From contig OX419762.1 of the NCBI GenBank assembly GCA_948567375.1, positions 56,748,841 to 56,812,840 of the forward strand: DNA of 64,000 bases, in the 5' to 3' direction. Source of the DNA: Lunularia cruciata (taxonomy: Eukaryota > Streptophyta > Marchantiopsida > Lunulariales > Lunulariaceae). The translations under genes and the position numbers were made by a program. Of the stretch, positions 1 through 10,755 are shown in pieces (position 1 is the first letter of the stretch; each line of letters opens with the position of its first letter). The notes beneath the pieces are model-generated. The model was not told where the DNA came from. It searched no databases and saw nothing but the letters and a program-made list of their open reading frames with translations.

Positions 1-1
1 G

Positions 2-2245
2 GCCCAGCGGAGTCGGTTTTTCAAGAAGTACAAGGATGCGTCACAGGAGACTGTGCAAATGGTTGTGAAAGTGCTGTGTAAAAGCGATGAGTCTGCGGAG
101 GTGACGCTCAATAAGCACGGGCGATGGCTGAAACCTCCTGACTGGTTCAATATACTTGACGGAATTGGGAAGCGTCGGAAATGGCAGCTTGCACTTGAGG
201 TCAGTGAAATTGAGAAGTTTTAGTTCTGCATTTAAATTCTCGCAAGTGTGGATTATCAACGTACTGTATCGCTTTTATTAAATATGAGAAGCACATAACG
301 GTAGCTTCTAGAGTATATCACTCTCTCTTTCTTTCCTATATTTAACGTATGGAATGCTATGGTGCCTCGGAAGGTGGTTGCAATGGATGTAATTTACTTC
401 AAGGTTGCATTTCTACAAACAGAAACAAATTGTACACGGGTGAAACACGGGTAATCACGGATTTCATTGTTGGCGGGCTACACTATAGCTTAGATTTACT
501 CTGTAGTTCCTTTTCCTCGGATTTATGGTACAGAGGCAACAGACAGATTCAGTCACTTGCAGATGAGTTACGACGTTTCTCGAATTAACAGATCAGGACT
601 TCTGTGTCAAGGTTGCGCAATACATTTGTAGAATTCAAGTGGATCCTGACTACTGAATTCAGATATAAGCTCCTTCTTGCGCTTGACTTTTCATGGCCTC
701 CGGCTAGTCTGTAGAACTTCTAAACAGTTGCGGCGGCGTTACTTGCACTAGTTTGTGCATGATTTCAACATCTTCTGATTAAGACTAGGTCAGCAATTTT
801 TGAATCCTAGAAGATATTCTCGCATGGTATATTCAGAGAAGGTCGCAAAGTGTTGCGCACATTTTTTCGACAGCAAGTGTTTAGTGAGACTTCCGCAGTC
901 AATGATCTACTATTTGTCATCTACTATTGAGTGGTTCAGTCAGTATGACAGCATTTCTTTAGATGATCCAAATTCATGGTATGCTATAAAATGGTTCATT
1001 ATACTCATGCTCACATCTTGTGGATGACAGGTTTTTAGGTGGATTCAGATGCAAAAGTGGTATAAACCAGACAATGGTTACTACTCCAAGCTCATCTCAA
1101 TTATGGGGAAGGAGCGTCAGTATCGTCTCGCTATGTGGTTGTTTGCGGAGATGAAGAAGCACGGTTGTCGTCCGGACACCTCCTTATACAACTCTGTAAT
1201 GGGAGTGTACCTGCGCAGTGATGACAAGGAGAAGGGGTTTGAGAAAGCAGTCGGTTTACTGGAAGAAATGAAAGGGAAGCGTTCGTGTCTGCCAAATGTT
1301 GTAACATATAACATAGTCATCAGAGCTGCTGCTCAGCTAGGTCAAGGTCAGAAAGTGGACGCTTTCTTCAAAGAGATGTTCGATCGAGACTTAACCCCGG
1401 ATTCGTACACGTACAACGGTCTCATAGATGCGTATGGGAAAGCGGGAGAGATTGTGAAAATGGAGGAGGTTTTCAAGAAAATGAGGGAGGATAGTCTGAA
1501 GCCAGATATTGTAACCTTCAATACTATGATAGATTCATATGGCAAGGCTGAGGAGTTTGCGAAAATGGAGGCAGTTCTGTCAAGCATGTCTCTACCCAGG
1601 AGAGGACCAATTCTACATCCAGGCGTTAAGACTTACAACTCTATGATTACAAATTATGGGAATGCAGGTATGTGGGAGAAGTCTGAATGGATCTTCCAGG
1701 AGATGCAGAAAGCGGAAGTCACTCCCTCGTTTATAACTTACGAAGCACTAATAGGTGCTTATGGCAAGTCAGGCCTGTTTATCAAAATGAAGGAGGTAGT
1801 GAATACGATGAAGATGTGGGGTTTGAAACCTGAATCTTGTACGTTGAATCGGATGGTTGAATCCTACTGCTTCAACGATTTGCCAGATGAGGCAGAGTCT
1901 CTTCTGAGGAATTCCGAGGAGTCAGTTGGTGTGTATCCTACGTCCTTCTCTCATGGCATACTTATTCGTTATTATAAAAAGGTAGGTAAGGTGGCAAGGA
2001 TACAACCGGTGTTGGACCAGATGAAAAGTCTGGGGCTCAAACCAACCAAGCAAATTTATTTGGACGTGCTGGAGGCCATTGGAGTTGAAGTGGACTACAC
2101 TTTGGAAGAACAAAGTGGGAGTCAATGGTCAGATTTTGATGATAACGACAATGTGGAGCTGCCAGTCTCACTATCTTTGGAAAGTGATGATGAACCTGAT
2201 GTCGATACCAAATACGTGGGAGTGATGGCTGGGATTTCAGTATGA
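2..2245 (+). CDS. P-class PPR protein, EMB2453/PPR5-like (5' end outside window)
   Basis: Two exons are visible: 2-199 (66 codons, open at the window edge) and 1031-2245 (stop TGA). The 831-nt phase-0 intron has GTCAGT at its donor and GACAG at its acceptor. The product is a tandem array of about nine 35-residue pentatricopeptide repeats with the typical signatures VVTYNIVIRA, DSYTYNGLIDAYGKAGE and DIVTFNTMIDSYGKAEE, followed by an acidic C-terminal tail of about 40 residues. There is no DYW or E domain, so it is P-class. The junction LE/VFRW followed by PDNGYYSKLISIMGK is, from my memory of the family, the pattern of Arabidopsis EMB2453 (At4g39620) and maize PPR5, a chloroplast protein that binds and stabilises the unspliced trnG-UCC precursor. 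The transit peptide would lie upstream of the window. PPR identity is certain; orthology is inferred and should be tested by a tree. Confidence 0.9.
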
Positions 2246-4690
2246 CTGCTGGTGGAGGGACACACGACAGATCTTGTTTAATACGCACGGATCTTCACAT
2301 AATTGAGACACAGCGCTAGCCTTCAACGCTCTCACTTACGCCGAGAACTACGGACAACATCGATATGGAATACATGTGCATGAGCAACCACCACCTGTCG
2401 ACAACTTGATTCTCTTCAGCACTACATCAAGACTATGAAAGGTTCAGGCATTTACCAGTGTGAACTTTTGATGGTTTAAGCAATTACAACGACCACTGAA
2501 GAGGGTCCTAGTTTCCTAGCTCATCTGAAGCCATATATCGTTATCTGATCTCCCGAGGAAGGTCGTTGTGCATAGCAAGTGGACGTCGTCAGAAACTACA
2601 CCGGTTGGTGTGTCTACGACGTCGAATCACTAGTTTTGTTGGAGAAGCCATCTATGAGTTGTGAGACCACAGGCCCCGTCGGTAAGAGCGTCTCTTAGAG
2701 GACTGTTTACATTACATTCCTTCTGCAATTTCTCAACTCTGAAAGACCTTGACTACCATATCAAGAACTGCAGCTAGTTACAGCAGTTATGGTATGAATC
2801 AGCTTTTCCTTGACAAGTTGGGTATCAGGCGAAAGTTCATTCAGCACTCTCCAGCGAACGAATTACAGTCTAGTCTAGATTAAACTATCCTAAAATAGCT
2901 TAATATAATTTGATACTCAGGTACACAACCGCATAGAACCCTATTTGCAAGAGAAAGAACAGGAAACCTGTTTCTCAATTTTCTCAGATTCATCTGTGCA
3001 TTTGCGCAGCCCTGTAAAATGTTCATATTCAAATTCTGTCATTCCAAGCACTTATGTCCATTCCACTTTTGGACTGAAATGCCTGGTGTTCAAATGGTAC
3101 AAATATTACAAACATGGTGACGGAGTGCGCTGAACACGTGCTCATAACGTCTCCTGAAGCTGGCTGGAAGCTGGAATGCCAACAGTGAAAATTTGCTTAC
3201 TTTTTGTACGGTTCCACATCCCTCAAGTCTCTGGTGTTTGTGAGTTTCTATACACGCTTGTCTTCTTTATACTAGGACTCCACGAGTAGAATCGCCATAG
3301 CATTGCTAGCGTAGAGCCGCCCTGGATTAGTTGTGCAAGCGGCCAATAGCTCCGACTGATGAGAGAGCAAAATTTGCTTACACACAGACGGACTGTGCTT
3401 CAGGCTTTCAGCATGATTGATCCCCTTCCACTTTATCCGTAATCATTCAAAGTATTTGCGCGGTACTGTGGATGCTTTATTTTCACACATGGAACCTTGT
3501 GTAAGGAGACCAAAGACATGAAAAGACGTAAGCATCCCATTTGAAATTTGCACTATCCTACTTAGTTGTGAGGAGACTGCAAATAATTGGAAAAAGCATG
3601 CGAAGAGGAGGTTTGCATCGTGGCGTGATCGACCTCGTACATCCGACAGATAAATGTATTACCAGCAGTTAGGGAAGATCAACGAACACCCTACGATCAG
3701 ATGATCAATGACCATTAGTCTGAAATAAGAGATTCAAGGGAAACATCTCTCCAAACAAATCATTTCCCTATTCAACCGAATTTGTAGTCTGGCAGGCAGA
3801 TATTACTCTACACGATCCACCTTAGAATCAAGTGCACGGGTGTAGTAACGCTTACACTTGATATACCATTAAAGTGACGTGAGGTTCATGACATCTCGCC
3901 AGGAACATCGTTACATAGCCTGTGAGTAGTCCCCACCTGAGCCACACGAGCCGATATCATTCCACCGGGCAATGTACCATCCACGACAGCACCTTAAGTG
4001 ATTACCAAAATGCGATCTTAATGAACAAATATCTAATACCTTGAACTAAAGCCTCCGTATCTCAATGGGAAACTACAGAGGAAGTAAGCCTCGAGTTTTC
4101 TCCGGGTAAGATTTGGTAAGATAATTCATGAAGGCTTCCATCTCGTGCTTTACCGTATCGATGGATGATGAGAGTTGTCACACTCTACGAAAGTGCCTTG
4201 ATGGACTAGACCACCACCGGATTGCGGTAAAACTGAACCACGTTGGAATCGGCTTGAAATCCACTGAGCAAGTAGTCCATGGAAGCAGAGATCGCGGAGA
4301 GCGTAACCATATCGGTTGAAGTCTAACCAAATGTGGAATCTCTAACTCGCTTATTCCTTAGGAAACAATCCTAGAATCCACTGGCTTCTAGGAGAGTATA
4401 TTCTAGAGTGTTAGAGAGCTCGTATGCGAATAGCAGATTCTGTTCATTTTACAATTTTGGTTCCATTGGTATCTAGATCGAAGGCTATAGAGAATTGAAT
4501 AAAAATTTATGAATACTTTTAGATTTTTTAGGGTTTAGAGTGACTACTTCACATTGAGAGCGATGAGTCAGGAATTTTCATTTTTATATTTATTGGTATT
4601 CATGTTTGGGTTCCATCTGAATTTAGTTTAAAAAAATTTGAGATGGAAATTGAAAGTTATGAGAATTTATAGTTTGTAGGGTACACAGAG
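2246..4690. other. 3' UTR of the PPR gene and intergenic DNA
   Basis: No reading frame here resembles a known protein. The first several hundred bases probably hold the PPR 3' UTR, but no clear polyadenylation point can be fixed. Short open frames at 2945-3133 and 4128-4319 lack a codon pattern or relatives I know. Composition becomes more AT-rich after about 4440. Confidence 0.5.
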
Positions 4691-4692
4691 TG

Positions 4693-4752
4693 TATTTAGT
4701 CATGTGGGTTGAAGAGAGATGGTATTTAGTCATGTGGGTTGAATAATAAGGG
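4693..4752. repeat. Short tandem duplication, period 30
   Basis: The motif TATTTAGTCATGTGGGTTGA occurs at 4693 and again at 4723. The units are separated by slightly different purine-rich spacers. It lies just upstream of the decayed retroelement and has no visible function. Confidence 0.8.
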
Positions 4753-5469
4753 GTTGTGATTTGCAGGTATGGGGAGATATGCAAAGGAGCATAGTGTGTT
4801 ACGATCATTATACTTGTGCTAGCCATGACTAAACTTCTTCAAGTGAGATCATCTAGAGTGGCTCGAGATACACCATACCTGGTGTGTCATCAACGCTTTA
4901 CCTCACTAGGGGTAAATACCCATGTGAGAAGGATGCACAAGGACTATGATTGAACCACTTGGGATACTCATGTGAGGCAAACTACCACATCAACAACGGT
5001 GATACTCAAGATTATAAACGCTTCCTCTATCCCTTTGTTGACCATTCCAAGGATGCCAATCAAGTCATGGGAGTGGTTAGCATCTCAAGCAAGTTGTATT
5101 TTGGGGTTATTTGAGACTAGTTTTCCATGTTCATGTCTATTCCATAGGCTACCTCGTATAACCATGATGAGGTTAGATAGGCTTTTTGCCTACAACTTGA
5201 TCGTTTTGCACGTAATCACTTTGATGAGTTACCATTTTTCTTATTCCTCTTACTCCCTTGATGGTGCCTTGTTATGCTAGAGAGAGACGTGTGGGGCATA
5301 GAGAGGTGGCTGGTAGATTTCATTAATTCCGAGTGGGAGATTTGGCTGCCCTACAAGAGGAGTAAATGAGGGCTACATGTTTTAGGAGACATATTCCACT
5401 AGAAGATACCACATAGTCTACTCAATTATGACTATGTAGGTCATTGGGTCAAGCAAGAGAGTTTAGTAG

Positions 5470-6830
5470 AGCAACACGAGCATTGCACACTTTGTCTATG
5501 GCTAGTCCCACTGATGAGACTATCTCTTCCTTACACTCACTACATCCTATGGTAGGAGAGGGAATAACAATAGAGGTCTTAGATGATCAGCCTGAGCAAC
5601 TTTAATGTCTTCATAGGTCACTTTTTGCACAAGCATTGTGCAATGCCCATCACCTCTTCTCACAAAGCTTTTCAAGGATGGTATATGATCATCTTAGAGA
5701 TTGCTTTCAGGCTAATGATCCTTCTAATGGATTTATTGAGTTGATTTAAGTGGTTGTAGCAAGAGCAAGGGGAGATATTCCTGTGTTAGTTAGTGAGTTG
5801 TGAGGGGCTAGTCAACTTCTTGCAATGGAGAAGTGCATGAGGAGCATTTGACCAATTGTTATTGGGGAGATCTTTTTGTGCTTGGTTAGCCGTACCATTG
5901 TCCTTGATCATCAATCTCACTTCCAAGAGCACCTCAGTCCACATCTGTTTGGAGTAGTTACACTTGGAGGTTGCGAGGTTATTTTTCTAGGCATCAAGGC
6001 ACTCCTAGATATCCATCCGGAGTGTGTTGTCCTATTGGTGGATGTTGAGAACGCTTTTAATAGTGTCTCTTGAGGACCCATCTTTAGAGAGCTTAGGGAA
6101 GCTGGTGGATCCTTGGTGAGTCTCATTCCCTTGTGTGCTCATGCTATGGCTCTCTTGCTTCCCTTTACTACCAACATGGGTGGTCATAGGAGGGAGTCAC
6201 AGTCTTGGAGTCAATTATCAATACAAGATAGGGAGAGCTTTGTTTGCCATGGCTCACTTCAGAGCTCTCTTATCTACTACTTTGGCCATGCTAGGTTGTG
6301 TATTCCTCTCCTTGGTAAACGGTACATATATTATGTGCTCTATAGATTAGATTAGGCATGCCTTTGATCACTTGACTACCAAGCTACATCTTGTAGACAT
6401 GAGAGTCAAGGTGTAAAAGTACAGAGCATGGTCCCTTAAGGTATCCTTCCCCACCTTGAGCTTCCAAAGGGGTGTGTTGCCTCTATAAATGGACTATGTA
6501 TTCTTGGAGTGCCAATCAAATCCAAGGATTTTTTCACATACTTCTTAGACATTGCCTTTGTAGAGGATATTCTCCATGTGGATGACCTTCCTCTACTAAA
6601 AGATCTGCATGTGGCATTGGGTATACTCTCCTCTAGTATTTCTTGTAAACAGATTTACCTACTTTGTATTGTTCTCCCTTCCTTGACTTTTTGATCACGT
6701 CTGAAAGCTTATAGGAGGATTTATAAGATAGGAGGATTATGGGAGTCTTTTGTGATATTATCAGACCAAGGACATTTGATTGTGTGACAAGGGATTTTGG
6801 CATGTAGAGAGATATCTCCATTGATCTCAT
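5470..6830 (+). pseudogene. Reverse transcriptase of the non-LTR element, broken
   Basis: Consecutive blocks in one approximate frame give recognisable RT core pieces. Near 5690-5760 there is a FQANDPSNGFIEL segment; at 5876-6073 HLFGVVTLGGCEVI, then LLVDVENAFNSVS, the motif-A region whose catalytic Asp is the D of LVDVENAF; at 6509-6694 there is a degraded motif-C region reading EDILHVDDLPLLKD. In-frame stops (for example directly after FNSVS) and frame changes between 6100 and 6500 show it is not functional. Related RTs occur in several early-diverging plant and algal genomes, from memory of the sequence style. There is no sign of recent activity. Confidence 0.75.
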
Positions 6831-7511
6831 GCAGAGGGGTGGGCTTATTATTTATGGAAGAGATGGCATCTATAGCATTTTTAGGTAGTTGGGCTCTCTC
6901 AACACCCTACTTTCCTCCCATTTTGTGGTTGCTAATAGGCCAATTTTAAGGACTTATGTGACCAAGGTGACAAAACGATCCTTTTCTCTTTAGGTATTAT
7001 TGTGGCAAATGAGAGATGGTCTATCTCCATGTGCACGGGAGTACCTTCCATCCTTTGCTTCACTATCATCAGATTGGACCAGAGGTTGTAGTTGTCCTTG
7101 ATGGAGCATTAGTGTCAGCATATGCTACATTCTCTCTTACTTGACTCATCTACTCCTTGGGCCACTAGAGCACATCTTTGCTCTTGCTCTAGCAAGGGTG
7201 CAAGCTCTTGGATCCTAAGCTTGACCGTGCATTAGGGCATTTTGACTCACACCATCCACTTTCTCTACAATGATGAGGTTTTGCTTAAATTTGGTCCACC
7301 CATCTACATCTTTGTTACTCACTTGTGAGTATGGTTCTACACTAGATGCCTCAATGATCATGTGACATGGTGTTGTTATGGATGATAGAGGACATCTACC
7401 CATGATGTCACTAAGGATATAGTGTTTGTTATGGCACAAGAGGATGGATACCTTGCTTGGATGGAGCGTTCATATTTGTTGCAGACGATACATGTCAAAG
7501 CATACTGATAC

Positions 7512-7990
7512 TTGGTCCTAGATGATCAGGTGATAGTGGTAGATGTTGTGGTTATGGACCTTATGTGTGATGCAGTTTTGGAGGGAGTGATTACTCATCC
7601 TCTTGGATGGGTGGTGGTGAGCGGAGCAGCAGCAAGACCCAAGGTCTCCAAGTATAGGGCTACGCAGCGAGGTCACCTCTTTGTTCCTCTAGCCTAGGAG
7701 TTATATGGAGCAATGGACATGGCGTTTGACACTCCTTGGCATATTTGTCAAGGAGTGCATGAGAGCTTATCATATTATATGCCAAGAGGTACCACTCTCA
7801 CTCGCATACTTTGTAGTATATGTTAGATAATGTATGGCCATTGCTCTACAGAGAGCATTGGCTGGTCCAATCCATAAGAGAGCAACCACTCTAGGTGATG
7901 CTTCTTTGGATGCTCCAGTAGTTTGTAGACCTTAAGATTTGCATAGCTCGGATATCTTATGGGTGATAGGGCAAATTTCTCATATCTATA
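7512..7990 (+). pseudogene. C-terminal remnant of the non-LTR polyprotein
   Basis: An open stretch at 7512-7697 contains THPLGWVVVSGAAARPKVSKYRATQRGHLFVPLA and then a stop. It is followed by further decayed sequence (7700-7990) that is repeated in diverged form at 8245-8760. I read it as the C-terminal end and 3' UTR of the same element; no specific endonuclease motif survives that I can point to. Confidence 0.45.
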
Positions 7991-8398
7991 CTATTGGGGC
8001 CTAGCCCCATTCTACCTCTTTTGTCTCTCCCTTGTAGGGCTTGATGTACCCTTGTCTCTCTCTTAGTCCTCATTGTGTGCTATGATACTCATCCCTTGAT
8101 GGGGCCGAGCCTAGCAACAGCAAGAAAATCCCCGAGTATAGTATAGTATATGCAACAAATCATATGAATTGATGGATGCAGCATTTCGTATGTTTATCAA
8201 AGAGTGTGCCAGAGTTTTTAGTTTTAGATATCAAGGCATGGGCAATGGATATGACATTCTATATTTATTAAAGAGAGTGTGAGTGCTTACCATATTAAAT
8301 ATCAAAAGTATCATACTTCATGTTGTATTTTAAAATTGCGTGTATTCAATGTTCTACACAGAACCATGATTGATACAATTCATAGGAGAATAATCACG

Positions 8399-8504
8399 CT
8401 AAATGGAACTTCTTAGGATATTGTAGAACCTTACTATTCACATGACTTGGGCTAAATGAAACTTCTTAGGATATTGTAGAACCTTACTATTCGCATGACT
8501 TGGA
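8399..8504. repeat. Tandem duplication, 53-bp unit, two copies
   Basis: The unit beginning CTAAATG-AACTTCTTAGG and ending CATGACTTGG occurs at 8399-8451 and 8452-8504 with only a few differences. It lies inside the second 3' copy of the non-LTR element. Confidence 0.85.
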
Positions 8505-8678
8505 TATAAACTAATCCAAGTCATGACTTGGATTAGTTTATAGACCTTACTACTTGCATAACTTTGATATCTTAGATGCAATACTCGCATGACTTGGATA
8601 TAAACTAATCCAAGTCATGACTTGGATTAGTTTATAGACCTTACTACTTGCATAACTTTGATATCTTAGATGCAATAC
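8491..8678. repeat. Tandem duplication, 94-bp unit, each with a 38-bp perfect palindrome
   Basis: Two essentially identical units occupy 8491-8584 and 8585-8678. Each contains a perfect palindrome centred on CCAAGTCATGACTTGG, spanning 8505-8542 and 8599-8636. Near identity of the units indicates a recent duplication compared with the surrounding decayed element. Each palindrome could extrude as a cruciform or form an RNA hairpin if transcribed. Confidence 0.9.
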
Positions 8679-9848
8679 TGTAATTTCTCATTTCGATACC
8701 ATGCGATTTTATACTTAGCTCCATTTTATCTCTTTTGGCTTAATAGAGTCTTTCCATCCTTTGTGTTTTCTACTACGGTCGGTAGCCTTTCCTTCTATGA
8801 AGCTTTCGGCAGAAGAGACAACACCTTGCCGAAAGAGCTGAACAGAAGGGTTGGTGTACAGCACAGCACACTGCATCGACATTGCTATTGCTGCCAGTGA
8901 CGATTGACGATAAGATATCCGGAGCACCGGAGCCCTACGTTACTTTCTAGATTCTTGGAAGGCTTTTCAGGGAGCAGGGATCGAACAACAGGCTCGAAAA
9001 CACCATGTCAGTAAATAAACACTTAGCGTACCGCTTTTGAGAGTAGGGTAGGGTGTACTAGAATGTCCAGTTGACGCTCTAAAAGTTAGTTTTATAAATC
9101 GTTAATTTCTTTAAATGTTGCAAATTTCAGCGTCGGGACAAAGGAAAATCCTTTACAGATTATGCTTTTGAGAATATTTTACCGTGATGAATTTTGAGAT
9201 GATTTACTAAGTCACAACAGGGAGTTCCGTAAGTATTAGAACCCCCAAGTGGGTTACTTTCATCCTTATCCTTATATGTAGAAGATTTTCTCGTAACCAT
9301 AGATGAGATTACCGTGCAGCCAAGTTGATGTAAGAGAAAAAGGTGAACGTGCTTTGACCCAATTTCTTATATGAACCAAGAAGTAAGGAAATACTGCTTT
9401 CATCAATTTGTAATGGATTATAAAATATTTATCATTCAGTAAATTTTATCTAATTGAGAATGAGTTAAATTAGAAGATGGTTTAATTAACTTGATAGTTC
9501 AAATTTGTATCTAATAACATGGATTTTCCTTACTTTGACTTTTGACTAGATAGCTCATTACCAGATCCCATGTCAAATGATAATTGAAACTGTACATCCT
9601 AAAAGTACATCTTTTATATGAAAATAGAAAAGATGTACTTTTATTCTACATATCATCCTACCCATCTGTCCATGAGAAAACTTTAAGTTATATATTATAT
9701 GGACAGCAGTCAAATTAAATGTTAATTTATTATTTTAAGATATTACAGTTTTGAAATTGCAATCAAATTTTGTAATATGATAACCCAAAATACCTAGATT
9801 AGATGATTCATTTCTTGGTTGATACACATTTTAAATATTAAATTATTA

Positions 9849-9996
9849 ATGTTTTTCTCTAAACCTGTTTTTCTTTTTTAATAAGCAGTGAGATTATATT
9901 CTATTGAACAGTTTTATGATTGATGTTTTGCTCTAAACCTGTTTTTCTTCTTTTAATAAGGAGTGAGATTATATTCTATTGAAACAGTTTTATGTG
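9849..9996. repeat. Imperfect tandem duplication of about 74 bp
   Basis: The segment starting ATGTTTT-CTCTAAACCTG and ending ATTCTATTGAA-CAGTTTTATG occurs twice in direct succession, from 9849 and from 9923. It has a few substitutions and single-base indels. Confidence 0.85.
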
Positions 9997-10309
9997 TTAA
10001 TAAAAACTAGACAAAAGAGAGAAGCTAATATTGTCTTATATAGTGAATATTTAGTGCTTTTTGTCAATAAATTTGAAAAATACTCAAGTGCTAACAAGCA
10101 AATGTAAGAAGAAATAGAATAACAAGCAAAAATTCTTCAATTATCTTGTACTATTTTCCTTTTCCAACAAACATCTACGAATACTACTCAGATGTGTCAT
10201 GCAAATATACATCAATGCACAACATACATTGTAGTCAACATCATACACTATAGAAGCACAACTCACACATAAGTCTTACATGAATTCTAAAGTGCCACAC
10301 TAATCAATT

Positions 10310-10755
10310 TTTTCTCAACTTAAATCACACTCAATCAATCAAATCAGTATTTGACCTCTCACACAACAATTTACAAACAGCTAGACATTAATTACAATCA
10401 AACCACATCCACTCCAACTAAGAGATTCCAGGTGACGCTCGCTGGCCTTTGTCCACCATAGCCAGGAACTTGAAGGCTCAACATCAGAGACCTAGGCTCT
10501 CTGGAGCTGCGCTTTGAAAGTATACCTCTGATCTTGACCTAAGTCTCTAACCTTAAACGGTCCCATAGATGGCACACCTGACGGTGCATATTATGCAAGT
10601 GACGGTGCGCTCCACCATGTAGTCAATACCTTGAACATGAAATCTGACCATCAAAAAGTAGTCTCTGAGTAATTGCCAAAATACCTCTAACCACCCACAC
10701 TACTACTAGTTCAACATCCGAGCAATCTAGGTGCAACGCTACAAATGACGTGACA
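10310..10755 (-). mobile_element. Fragment of a gypsy LTR, inverted relative to the element at 34 kb
   Basis: Read on the minus strand, 10755 downward begins TGTCACGTCATTTGTAG and continues in parallel with 34224 onward. Shared landmarks in order are CTCAGAGACTACTTT, AGATTTCATGTTC, ACCGTCA, GGGACCGTT, TCTCTGATGTTGAGCCTTC, AAGTTCCTGGCTATGGTGGA and GCGAGCGTCACCTGGA. The match starts at exactly the same TG dinucleotide in both places, which supports that point as an LTR terminus, and fades after about 450 bp. The rest of the LTR and all internal regions are absent, so this is an old truncated LTR. Confidence 0.8.

Larger units (their letters stand above)
4840..8150 (+). mobile_element. Decayed non-LTR (R2-like) retrotransposon
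   Basis: A plus-strand element with many stops and frameshifts. At 4870-4953 a CCHH zinc-finger remnant reads VCHQRFTSLGVNTHVRRMH; its first cysteine position is now tyrosine. Reverse transcriptase motifs follow (see the separate entry), then fragments up to about 7990 that fit the C-terminal part of such polyproteins. The 3' end near 8130-8155 carries short TATAG iterations. N-terminal zinc fingers followed by RT, with no LTR, are the arrangement of R2/NeSL-type LINEs; no target specificity can be read here. A second diverged copy of the 3' end lies immediately downstream. The exact 5' boundary is uncertain. Confidence 0.7.
8245..8760 (+). mobile_element. Second, diverged 3' end of the same non-LTR element
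   Basis: This stretch aligns by eye to 7705-8035: the order GCAATGGA-ATG..., GAGTG-GAGTGCTTACCATATTA, TCTACACAGA, CATAGGAGA-ATCAC, TAGACCTTA, GATATCTTA, ATTTCTCAT and CCATTTTATCTCTTTTG has counterparts in the same order in the upstream copy. It is a truncated 3'-terminal copy lying head-to-tail behind the larger element, expanded by internal tandem duplications. Confidence 0.6.

Noticed and set aside
5917-6126. Minus-strand frame over the RT region
   Set aside because: Shadow of the plus-strand reverse transcriptase remnant, whose motifs are recognisable.
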